The notes below the pieces were generated by a model. That model did no database searches and was not told the origin of the DNA. It saw only the letters and a program-made list of their open reading frames with translations. 64,000 nucleotides of DNA. Origin: Lomentospora prolificans (taxonomy: Eukaryota; Ascomycota; Sordariomycetes; Microascales; Microascaceae). The stretch is from NCBI GenBank assembly GCA_029532625.1, contig JARFXM010000003.1:2914001-2978000 (forward strand). The letters run 5' to 3'. Position numbers and translations under genes: made by a program. Positions 11,001 to 21,590 of the stretch are shown one piece after another; the stretch's first letter is position 1, and every line of letters begins with the position of its first letter.

Positions 11001-14000
11001 CCCTAAAACTTTTTTTTCTCTGCATACATCTGACAATCTGACAGGGCCGGGCCAGGTACAGAAACCCGTCCTGCGAGGGCGAAATGAGAGGAGTCGACGG
11101 GATAGGCGCGTTGGTGACTGGCCTACCCAACTGCTCGCGATCCTATGCTTTCCGTGCGCCGCATCATATCGCGAATCCTCGTGCTCGTACAGTACAGCCA
11201 GGCCAAATTGCGGGTTGCTAGTTTACGACTGGTGAAGGCGGTTGTTATGGTACATTGAATCTAGGGTAACAGTTCAATAATAACCCACCTTCCCCTTTTT
11301 CTCCCACCTCCAGAACGGAGGGTTTAGCTTTTCAATCGTGCTATAGGAAAAGAAAAGGAAAAAAACCCTGCATCGGCGCCGCGAGCCGTTTTGACGAAAA
11401 AGGAAGAAAATTTCATCAGATCGCAAGAGTTGATGGGCCATTAGCTTAGCTTCCCGGCTGCAACCATAACCCAAAAGACAGCCACGGATTTCGATATTCC
11501 AACCACCTGCCAACACCAGATCGTTCAGCCACGTCCCTCGAGACCGACTGAAATGGCGTTCCACCTAACGCTCCAAGCAAGCAAATTCGGTTCCGGCGCA
11601 AGTTCGCGCATAAAACATGGTTGCTTGTCGCAAGATAATCTCACCAAGGGGTTGGTCCGCTTCACTTTACCTGTTTCCCCTTGCCATCCTCGGAGCAGCA
11701 TATGAGGTCGATTGTGACTTTACACTCCAACAATCCGGCTTCCAAATGTCTCACCATGAGCGCAATCTTGGTGGTAGCCGGCGGATGGAGGAAGACGGTC
11801 TCCTGGCGGCGCGGGCCAATAGGAATACCGAAACAGGGGGGAGGTGTATAATGCAATTTGACGCGGTCACCGGCAGAAGGCACCCAGCCCAAGGTGTCAC
11901 TAGCCTGGGCAAGACATAAAGTACTCGCATATCGCTATACACTTTTCCCCTTCCGAGAGGACTGATTCCACCCTCCTGCCCGCGTCTAGTTGGCAAGGTC
12001 AGACACACCGCCATCCTGACCTCCCTGCAATCTCTGGATTTCGCCTTGGGTCTGCGAACCAGGACTGTGATTCCATCCGCCAGCGTTGAACCCACTGCAT
12101 AACCCCGAGCCGCTTACGAGAGGGACGAGAGGACAAGAGGCGCCCCAAATTTTAAACCAGCGGCAATTACAAACGGCTTCCAGGGATAGCGAACCGTCTC
12201 CACTTCAGGCATCAATTCGAAGAATAGAAAGTAAAAGGCAGGAGTGCGTGTTAATAATGAGTCGTGTATGATTTACCCTAAAATATTCTCGAAGAGTCGT
12301 GACTTGTCTCCTCGTACATGTACAGGGGCTTGGTCAAAGACAAGGAGAGGGAAGAAAAAGAACTGGAACGAAGGAGGCATGACCGACCATATGTTCCGTT
12401 TTAGGAAATCTACGACCGAGCCGTCTCATCTCATCGTCCGCCGGTTCCTTCCCACCCCAAAACACTCGAGCTCAGATACCGATTGAGCAAGGCCCGGAAA
12501 GGGTCAAGTGGTTTGTGGGGCGGGGTCTCTACGAGGCAAGTAAACGTGGTCCACGGCAGTAGCAAAAAGCGCAATTACGTACTCGGTACCCGGCAGCTTG
12601 TTCCCTTCGCGCACCCAAGCAGAGCAGGGGGTCCTGCCAAGCAACCCGTTGTGGCTTTCGGGCCCTCACAAGAGTGATGAAGACGATGGAGATAGGGGGG
12701 TTTGCCAGCCTGGGAGCTTCAAAGTGAAATCTGCACCGGATCGGATGTGCTAGAGGACAATTAAAGTGCGAGGTCTGGGAAAAGGTTTGACCAGGCCCCC
12801 TAATTTTAGAACTTTCCATGCAGACGAGCAGCTCAATCTGACTCCATTCTTGTCGCTACGCGCACTCCTCTCCGGATTAGGTTATTCTTGTGCACTTGGC
12901 TTGTCTTCAATTAGGCGATGGAAGACATCATCTAAAATCCCCCCCTAAAGTAGCTTCGGCAACACCAGTTCAGTCAATGCGATGAATTAAGCTCGTTGCG
13001 AATGACCCGCGAGGATTATGACAATGAGCATGTCGTTAGCCTATTCTATCGGATCCATCCCTGCTGATTTTCATTTTCAGAACCTCTCTACTGTTCGAGA
13101 GGTGATCACAGGATATTACTCCACTGGAAAAAAAATTAGGGATTGATCCGCCAGCCAAACGGCTCTGTGTTGGCAAGTATCCATATGAACACAATGGGGT
13201 AGGATACACCCGTCATATTGGGAGAGACAAGACCCTGGGGGAATGGGTTTCTGCGGAGGGCCGGGAGCGGAGAAGCAGCGGATGCAGAACGCAGGCTCTG
13301 TACATGAGAGGATCCATGGCATGGCCGGCTGTCGCGCAGTCGGTTGTAGCGCTTGTTGAGCTCGTTGGCAACAGCCAGCAGTGGGCGTGGGTAAGAGAAC
13401 ACTGTGTGGCCGTACGAAGAGCGGAAGTCAGGCGCCTCGGCGGCCAGGAAGCGAAGACCATGAGGCGTGGATGTATAAGTCTGTTGTACCGGATGATCTG
13501 GCGTGTACTTGGGGTACTTGCATGGACAGACTCAGTCGCTTGCACGAAGTTTCAGTACCTCCCCTTATGCACCAATAAGCAATAAGTTAAGAGAAAAGAA
13601 TGGGAAACGACGAGGAGCAGAGGATAAGGAAGACGAAGAGAGAGGAAATGACAGAATAGAGCTGAGGCATGGCTCAGAAAGATGGGTATTGATGTTCTAA
13701 GGGGTGGGCCAAGGTCCAAGCCTAGCAATCTGCCAGCACTTTTCAGCACTACGCCACAGCCTTCGCACCACATAACCGCGCCAAGTTGGAGTGTGCTTTG
13801 TTGGGGACTACCCTTCGTACTTGTATTTGTATTATCAGATCTGCCCTCATCTCATCGCCCTTCTGGCCCCCAATTTGCCGCCATGAACCACAGCCATGGG
13901 AGTTTCTCCCAGGTCGACAACCCATTCTCAGGATATGATTGGTTACAACAGGCGGGACTTCCAGACCTAGAAAGCGGCAGGAAAATGGCGCGTCTTTATT

Positions 14001-14070
14001 CACCCATCCTGGTCCTTGCTCTTGTGCCTAGGTGCGAAGGGATCCGAAGAAGGAAAAGGGAAATGCGCTG
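8061..14070. other. Gene-poor region, part 1
   Basis: Six kilobases near 50% GC without a gene I can support. Many 60-160 codon frames overlap on both strands, as expected by chance at this GC content. The most coding-like stretch is an ATG-less open frame on the minus strand at 13531-13136 (see findings). The word GGCTGGC or its complement recurs, once as a perfect 9-bp hairpin at 9344-9366. Confidence 0.5.
9344..9366. repeat. Perfect 9-bp inverted repeat
   Basis: GCTGGCTCA and TGAGCCAGC are separated by 5 nt (TTCAT). The arms contain the GGCTGGC-related word seen elsewhere in the gaps. No poly(T) follows, and no gene is near enough to assign a role. Confidence 0.7.
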
Positions 14071-14377
14071 ACAAAGTGGCTCCTCGAGGGAGCTTACATC
14101 AATTGATAAATCTATTACTTTATATGAACAGGTCAGCTTCTAGGTTATTCGGAGTGCGAGAAAGCCACCCTCCGTTTTAAGGCACGGGAAATGGGAGGAT
14201 ACTTCCGCGCGACATATGTGTGTGTGTATGTGTGTGACAAGCGAAGCTGGTTTCCCAAACGTTGTACCCACGATTCTTGTTGTTGGTTGGTGGCGCTCTC
14301 GACAAACCCAAAGACGCAAAAAGGTATTATAGTTTGCTCTCAGGGAACGGAACGAGAGACAGAAAAGAAAAGAGAAG

Positions 14378-14422
14378 AAAAAAAAAAAAAAAAAAAAAAA
14401 AAAGAAAGAAGAAGAAGAAGAA
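14378..14422. repeat. Poly(A) tract followed by GAA repeats
   Basis: An uninterrupted run of 26 A (14378-14403) is followed by GAA-type triplets to about 14422. It could be a slippage microsatellite or a retroposon tail; no target-site duplication or tRNA-like head is apparent upstream. Confidence 0.85.
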
Positions 14423-16695
14423 GGGGAACAAAGATGGATAATTCCATTTTCTCGGGGCCGGCGCATAGACAAGGCATCCAGGCGGCTTGTGATTTTCCTC
14501 CCCAGGATGAGATTTTGGTGCATGATTTACACCAAGTCCTCGCCTAAGTGTTCCGCTTTTGGAAGGACTGGGGTTTTTTCCCACTCATCCATCAATTAGG
14601 TGCTGGACTGCATCCATGATGGGGGATTGACCTGCCCAGCACTGAGGCCTGTCCTTTGCCGCCCTCGGACCAATGCCAGCTCTCCCCACCCGTGGAAGGG
14701 GTACCAAGTACGATGGAATCAAGCAATGCTCTGTTCGCCTTTTTCTTACCTTCGTAGAGTGTTGTAAGATTGTGAACAGCAAGGATCGCTCTATTCGCAT
14801 CGTCGCTCTCAATCTTGCTGCTGTACCAATTCTACCCCCCTTCCCAATTGCGTAGCGAGGTTCCCGCGGAGTTTATCGGTGTGATCAGGTTTGCATGATC
14901 TCATACATGACTAGACAGCTCTTCTTCTTCCTTTTTCACCCTTATTCATCATCGTCGCCTTTCGGCTTCCCCTCCCCTCCTTGTTACATCGTGCAATTAA
15001 TCTATGCCGCGCAGAATCCGTCAATTCCCTCAGCGACGAATGGTATTGTGTCACTGGCTACATATCGTCGGTCTTTGCAAAAATGAGGTGTGAGGTCAAG
15101 TCTAGTGTTATCAAGGTGTTTGTCGAACCACTGACGCTAACACCGAGATTCACATCTTTCCTTCACTTTTTCTTGGCCACCGGCCGTCGCCCACCATCTT
15201 GCTTGTCTTGTGGCTGGTCGTAGCTTAATAGCTGGGCAGGAGTCGTATTTTTTTCTAATTACCGTTTTGGGGAGGTTGCGTGAATGGTACCAATCCTAGA
15301 AGTCATGGCGGCTTCCTAGCGGGGAATGTGATTTGGCGGCTGGCGGCTGAGCCGGTTCGTCGCATAAAACTTGTACTGGAAAGCGTCAAGGACCATGTGC
15401 TTGCCCCATCGAGGTCCCACACAGTGGGATGTTTGCCAGCCTATTATGTCAATGAACTGCGCCTTCCCTCGATCCCTGACCTTCTTTTGGTTCCTTTTTG
15501 GAGGGCGATAGCACGTCGCACGTGGCGTAGCAGCTTTGCGAGAAAGGGAGAAAAAAAGGCCTCGCACAAATTATTACAGGGTCGAGGAATAAAGGAACAG
15601 AATACACGCCGCGAGGCTGGAGAGAGTGCAACAGGGCAATCTCATCCTGTAATATCGCCTCGAGCTTTTTCCATGTCAAACATTTCTGCGCTCCTCAACA
15701 CGGATAGGCAGGCGACCTGTATGTCTCATTCGCATCACCACCTCCACCAGGGTGGCACGGCCTTCATCATCTTCTCAGTCCTCTTTGCGTGCCTCCTGGC
15801 CAATTGGTTTGAGCCATCGATGGAACATGGAATCGTACCGGACTTCACTTATCAAACCGGCTTGCCAGCCTTCCCCCCACCCGCATAGCACCTCCCCATC
15901 TACAACTAATTTAAGGCGGATATGAGATGGACCATCATTCCAGACGTCGCATTCCGCCTTGGAAAGTGGTGTGCCTTGATAACTCTTGTTTAAAGTACCA
16001 TTACCACTTGTACATCCTACAAGCACTGCTGGCTGCTCACGCACAACTACAAAGAGCATGAACCCTTCTGGGGCGGGATTCCATCTGGCCCGCCGCAAAG
16101 TTGAGGGCGAGGGCTTGTTCGTGCGAATGATCTTCGAGGAGGCATGCCCGAAGTTGGAGCAGCCAAGTTGCTGAAAAATGCCTGGCTCCCCACCCCGAGG
16201 GTTACATTTGGAAGCAGGCCCGAGTATTCTGTGCCATTACACCCAAGCCTCGAAACTCTTGTCAAAGTGGATATCTCGAAACGGTCATTTCTGGGTAGAT
16301 TTGTGTCGAGTAGATCAGCACGAGAGCACCATGGCCGAATTGCATGAGACCTAAACCATTTTGGAGCCAGCGCGAGGATGAAGTACTTCGTATGACCCGG
16401 AGCAAGTGGCACTTTAATGCCGTCTTATTCTGCCCAGGTCGAAACCCCCCAAATAATATGCTTCTTTGCTCGGTACCTCGCGGCAGAAACAGGGTCGTTG
16501 TCCTTTTTATGGAAGCGTTTCCGCAACAGCAAAAACAGCCCGGCTCTATTAAGCCACGCAGATCCCAAGAACTTGGTCGCTGGTCCACCATTATGGTTGC
16601 CGGACTCGCTGGCGATGGGTTAGTGAGAAATAGTGACTCCGGTACTAACGAGTACCAAGGGATTTTTGGTCACCAAAAATACGAATGGCAAGGGG

Positions 16696-16728
16696 TTTTT
16701 TTTTTCTTAAAAAAAAAAAAAAAAAAAA
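16696..16728. repeat. Poly(T)-poly(A) hairpin-forming tract
   Basis: Ten T (16696-16705), C, two T, then twenty A (16709-16728). The two arms are complementary and could fold into a pure A:T hairpin. Confidence 0.85.
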
Positions 16729-17634
16729 GAGGGAAAAAGAAAAGAAAAAAAAAAACGGTAAAGTCGTGAGGCCGCCTGATAGGAGGCAAGACGCGCTTCA
16801 ATCTATTTCCGAGCTTACTGAATATATTGCGTCCGTCAGCATGACGATCGCCAGCCAGACGGATGCACAAGTTAGCGCTCCTCCAGCCAGACTTGGTGGC
16901 TGAAGCCGGCCCCTCGGCGAACCCAGGCTTCTCGTGGGGATGCTTCTGCCCCTAAGTTTCCGTTCTGCCACTGGGAGTGAGACACACAGCCAGCAGCGGC
17001 ACTCATAGCGGCCTCTCGCCGGTGGTGGCGGCTACACTTGAGAAGCGGCTCCCAGAAGATCACATCCGTGAATGGCAGGTTGGAGGCTTGCTAGCTATCG
17101 AGACATAAAGTCTAAGTCACAATTAGGGTTCATACAACCACACCCATCGGCAAGGGAGTCGGAGCAGACATGCCCCTATGGCGGTTAGATATCCAGCATG
17201 GCGGAACCGGCTTATGATGCGTTGGCGTCAACGCCTAATTATAGAAGCCACCGACCATAAAGACGCTCACGATCCGATGAGGAATCTGGCAAAAATAGAT
17301 CCCATGCCGTTCCAACGACATCCTCAGCGAGTTTCCATGTCGGTAGTCGATTACCGCCACACGGTTCGCCGTCTCGTCACCAAACCTGACAGTAGGTTGT
17401 CGCATGAGTATCAACGGTCAGCGTCGTGATGAAGGGGGAGATTAACCAGCGCTAAACAATCTCGCCTCACCTTACACCATGATCATTTCACTGATCCTAA
17501 ACCCAATTCAATCACGTCGTCTCAGTAGAACCTACGAAACCCTCCGATTGCTTGAGTCTTCAGATGGAACGAGCGAGTTCTTGTCAAGAGCGAATCACGT
17601 CCAAGCCTCATCCGCCCAAACATGTCGCACGTGC

Positions 17635-17670
17635 CTAAGCGCCCACTTCGAATGTCCTCTAAGCGCCCAC
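17635..17670. repeat. 12-bp direct repeat at 24-bp spacing
   Basis: CTAAGCGCCCAC occurs at 17635-17646 and again at 17659-17670, so the period is 24 bp. The intervening sequence is not part of a recognised gene. Confidence 0.7.
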
Positions 17671-19320
17671 GTCGCCTTCGCCGGCGGCTTTTAAATATTA
17701 CAGGTTTTCACCATAGCACTGGCTCGGTCAACGAATCGACTGGAGTCAATGATTCTCGAACATCAGAAAGTAGCCCCTTGCCCCCTGGGGCATAGACTTT
17801 TTCACCCATTCTTTTTTCTTCTTTTTTATTATTATTATTTCTTTTCACACCCTCTTACCCCCTTGTTGGAACCGTTGGTTAACTACGGTTGCTGCTCTTG
17901 GTCCAATCGTCACGCCTGGATTTCCACGAGAGCCGATGACTCGGGCGCCAATGCATGGCCAAAGCGGGAATAGTCTAGACAGATCTCGGAGCCGCCCACC
18001 GGACTAGCTTGCTGCTGCTCCGTCGAGCTAGGTTTCAGCATGCAGCTCGCATTGCGCACGTTGATACGTGAACCAGCCCCATGGCCAAAACTCGGCCGAT
18101 TCAGACCTTGCGATCTACTGCTGGCCTGGTTGTATCTAGAAACACATGGGCACCCTGCAAGGCACCACACGCCTTGCACCCCGCGGCTTGAAGCAAAGCG
18201 CATCATCTCAAGCTGGCCACCGCGGTGTCGTGACGCTTCGGCTTGCTCTAGGGAGCAACACAGAGGGGGGGTGTTGCCGCCGCGCTCACCTAGCTCGATC
18301 TCTCTGATTGACCCCCCGGACTTCTCTCCGCTTCTGTATATAGGAGTGCAGATGACCTGTTGGGGGAGGTAGATTGGAATATTCCGGCCTTTTGGCTTTT
18401 CCACGCTTGTCCTGACCACGCCATCCCATGCTTCAGACTACATTTCTCACCCCCTCCCTGGTCTCTCAGCTTACCCGCCGGTGCCCTGGGCATATGCCAT
18501 CGGCATGTCTGGATACAGACTCGTCGGGCTTGCTGGAGGGGCTGCCATATGATGTAATGAGGCTCGAACGTTCAAGTACAGACAAAGACGAGGTACATTG
18601 AACGCTCATCAAGTCCACCCCGGCCTCTTTAATCCCCCGAAATCTAAAAATACGCGCCGCGACCCGTGATTCCTGGCAGATGCAGCCGCTAGTCATCATT
18701 TGAGCTTTTCCGCTCTGCCCGCGGCGAGAATGTGAGGCTAGACGTATGGGCAATAGAGTATTGGGGTGTGCTCTTAGAAGCGGCTTTCTGAGAAGTCCTA
18801 TGGCAAAAGGCACAGTTCGAGCAGGGTATCATAGTATGCGCTTAATTGATGTCACCATGGCTCTCTCTCCCTTCAACCCCCCGGAGAAGGTAATAACAAA
18901 AGTCGAGGTCAAGAAGCTCGGTCGACCGTTGGATACACCCGTTTGTGCGTTTCGAGGGGGTGGTCATAATATAACCGTCTCCCAGAATAGAAGCATATTT
19001 AAGCAGTCGGGCTGTCGGGAATTGATGGGAATGCGACCTGGGTCGAGAAACACAAACAAACATCCGGCGCCGTGTTGCCTCAATTTCTTCATAATGAGGG
19101 ACGGGCCACGACCTGGACCATACGTCAGGCCTCTTGGTCATGCTCGCTTTCGAATCCATCCCTTGACTCTCTCCTATCCTTGCATCAAGGTAATGGCAGA
19201 GGGAGATTAGGGAGGAAATAATAAAAAAGGAGGGAAAAACAAACCGCAAAAAAGCCCTCCGTCCTCGCGGAAGACGTCGGCCAAGCCACGAGCATGCTGG
19301 CCTCAAAGTTGCCAGTTCTC

Positions 19321-19362
19321 GCACACACCACACACCACACACCACACATCACACACACGCAC
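19321..19362. repeat. Imperfect CA microsatellite
   Basis: Repeats of CA and CCACA across about 42 bases. A second CA tract lies 225 bases downstream at 19587-19612. Long unrelated open frames over both tracts (for example 18842-19345 minus) should not be read as genes. Confidence 0.85.
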
Positions 19363-19586
19363 CCCCTTCTCGAGGTGTTGATTTCCCGCAGAAATGGCCC
19401 CCTCGGAAAGGGCTACCCCGGAAAATGCGTTTTATATCGCGGGACGTCGTCTCGTCTCGTCTCGTGGAGTCGGACAAGGACTGTAGGACGTGTTGGCGGA
19501 AAGGGATATTTTTAGATTTCGTCCCCTGTCTGTCCTGTTCTGGGATCCGATCTGCCGCCCTTTCCAACCCACGCACGGAAGGCAAC

Positions 19587-19612
19587 GCACACACACACAC
19601 ACCACACACACG
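19587..19612. repeat. CA microsatellite
   Basis: A near-perfect CA dinucleotide run of about 26 bases with one CCA interruption, in gene-free DNA. Confidence 0.85.
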
Positions 19613-20724
19613 CTTGCACTCACTCCTCCCACGGCAAGCGAAGGGAGGGGCTACACTAGGAGGCAGGCTGGTACTTGCTTGCTTGCTTGTCAGGCGATTC
19701 GCTAAGGGTTGTTTCTAAAATAAGAAACCAAAGAACCGCAGGGTCGACTACCAACTCGACTTCGCCTTCGAATGTCTTCCCTCCTCCTCACTCCTCCCTT
19801 ACGCCCCCCCTTTGTCGCTTAGAGTAGTACTTTACTAAACTTATTTCACAATCTCCGCATCCCCTTCTCGTTCCTCTCTCTTCGGCCTAATCTCCCCCGC
19901 GATGAAAATGGGAAGCTACCTACCCTTTAATCATTCGCTGTGTTCAATGGAAATCCGAGACGACCCTTGCGAGGCTTTCCTTTTCTTTTCTCTTCTTTTC
20001 TTTTGTTTTTTCTTTTCTTTTTGCCCATGCACTGCCCATCGACTTTGTCTACGGCTTCTTTCCCTCTTCTGGGGTGTTAAATCCGCTGGCCTACGCAGTT
20101 CCGACGTTGATCGTTGTCGGCGCCAAGGGAGGCAAGAGAGAAAATGAAACTTGGGCGGCTTTATTGTTGGCCCGCCTAGGCTCCCATCTTTCTAGATTTA
20201 AAATTATTTTTATTATTTTCTCGCTTCCTCCAAGTGCATCCCTTTCGAAGGCCTAGTTTCGCATCTTTCTCTTGCTTACTATTAAATTGGTGCCTCACCG
20301 TTTTTGTGTGGCAGAAAGCCTATTGTCATTGTTGTTGTTGTTCCTGTTGTTCTTGTGTAGCCCACACCTGCTCGCTTGCCCGGCCGCTTCACCTGCCCCC
20401 CTTGCTCGTCTATGCTCACCATCTCACCATGTTGGCGGATCCAGTAAATGGGTATTAGGCTTTTTTGAAAAGAAGAAAAAACTTCCCGAGGGTGAGCAAC
20501 CAGAGAATGGGAAGGTGATTGGGAATGCGAGTATGCAAGTGTGAGGCACTCCCCCCGCCACCAATATTACGAAAAAAGAAATGGACAAGGGAGAGAGCAA
20601 CCATATTGGAACGTTTGGTATTAAAATCCTGTTGGGTACACAAAAAGTTCCCAAAAAAGAAGAACGAGGAAGAGACGAACCCAGCTTTCGCGAGAGGCGG
20701 TTTATCTATACACACACACCCCCC

Positions 20725-20887
20725 TTTTTTTTTTTTTTGCTCTCCCGATCAAGCAAAAGTAGCCTCGATGTACACGCCTTCCATTCGCAAATGTAACTCG
20801 ACAGAGACCGAAGCGCGGCGAGGACAAAAAGATTGAGAGAGTGGTGAACGGGGGGAGCGGTGGAAAAAAAAAAAAAAAAAAAAAAAA
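20725..20887. repeat. Poly(T) tract and poly(A) tract pair
   Basis: A run of 14 T at 20725-20738 and a run of 24 A at 20864-20887 (then G and nine more A) lie 125 bases apart in inverted orientation, about 0.7-0.9 kb beyond the SWC4 stop codon. No coding sequence lies between them. Confidence 0.8.
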
Positions 20888-21590
20888 GAAAAAAAAAGTC
20901 CTGTGTGATGGGCGGTGATGGGCGGGAAAAACCCTGGGGCAGCCCGCGGTCATGCTCAAACTGCCCCTCGTCGTCTCGTTGGTCCGAGACCGAGACCGAG
21001 GTTGGTGCTGGCGATAAACGTGCTGGCTCGTGGGCTTGCGCGAGTGAGCGGCGCAGCGTTTTTGCGAGCCTATGGATTCATCGTCAGTAGATGCGCTCCT
21101 GTGATGCCATGTCCGCTTTGCGCCCTGGGTTGAGCGTCTTGGTTTGGTGTGATGACCTGTGAGTGATGAGCCGGAATGTATGAGTACGCTGGTATGATGA
21201 TTAGATGAGGGACACCACGATGTAGGAGCTTTTCCTCCGAGAATGGCTATGCCGCGATCCCGCGTAAAGGCCCGTCACCGCCCCCACCGCCGTTGCCAGG
21301 TAGACATCCTGCCTGTTGGTGTCCTAGTTCGACGGTATCAGAGGGATTCACGTTGGGGGATTGACCGTGGTCACATCACCGCGAGAACTCGTCAGTGGGA
21401 GGCCGAATAGCCTCGTATTAGATGGTTTGGCTCATGTTACGAGTTCTATTATCGAGTGCTAAAATCCATAAAGCCATGTTGCTCCAGGATTTCGAAATGA
21501 GCCCGTATACCTCCCATACCCTCGTTCGCCAAACTCCAACAACGCCGTAGAGATAACACAAAATCCATCCCAACGCTTCCTCCGGCCAAT

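Larger units (their letters stand above)
14071..21590. other. Gene-poor region, part 2, rich in simple repeats
   Basis: This 7.5 kb upstream of nothing on the plus strand and downstream of SWC4 on the minus strand holds no supportable gene. It is dense in simple repeats: poly(A) at 14378-14403, 16709-16728 and 20864-20887, poly(T) at 20725-20738, TG repeats near 14216-14236, CA repeats at 19321-19362 and 19587-19612, and a CTTG tetramer run at 19674-19689. The longest frame, 202 codons at 15280-15888 plus, has no family resemblance. The 3' UTR of SWC4 should occupy the last few hundred bases. Confidence 0.5.

Noticed and set aside
15280..15888. A 202-codon plus-strand frame in the large gap
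   Set aside because: No signal peptide, domain or intron support; the downstream hydrophobic stretch is short, and frames on the other strand overlap it. A chance frame of this size is plausible in 64 kb.
15775..16098. A 107-codon minus-strand frame with a protein-like, Cys-containing stretch (for example KAECDVWNDGPSHIRLKLVV)
   Set aside because: It resembles a small secreted protein fragment, but there is no signal peptide, good start or splice partner, and I recognise no family.
18842..19345. A 167-codon minus-strand frame
   Set aside because: Extends into a CA microsatellite and has no motif or splice support.
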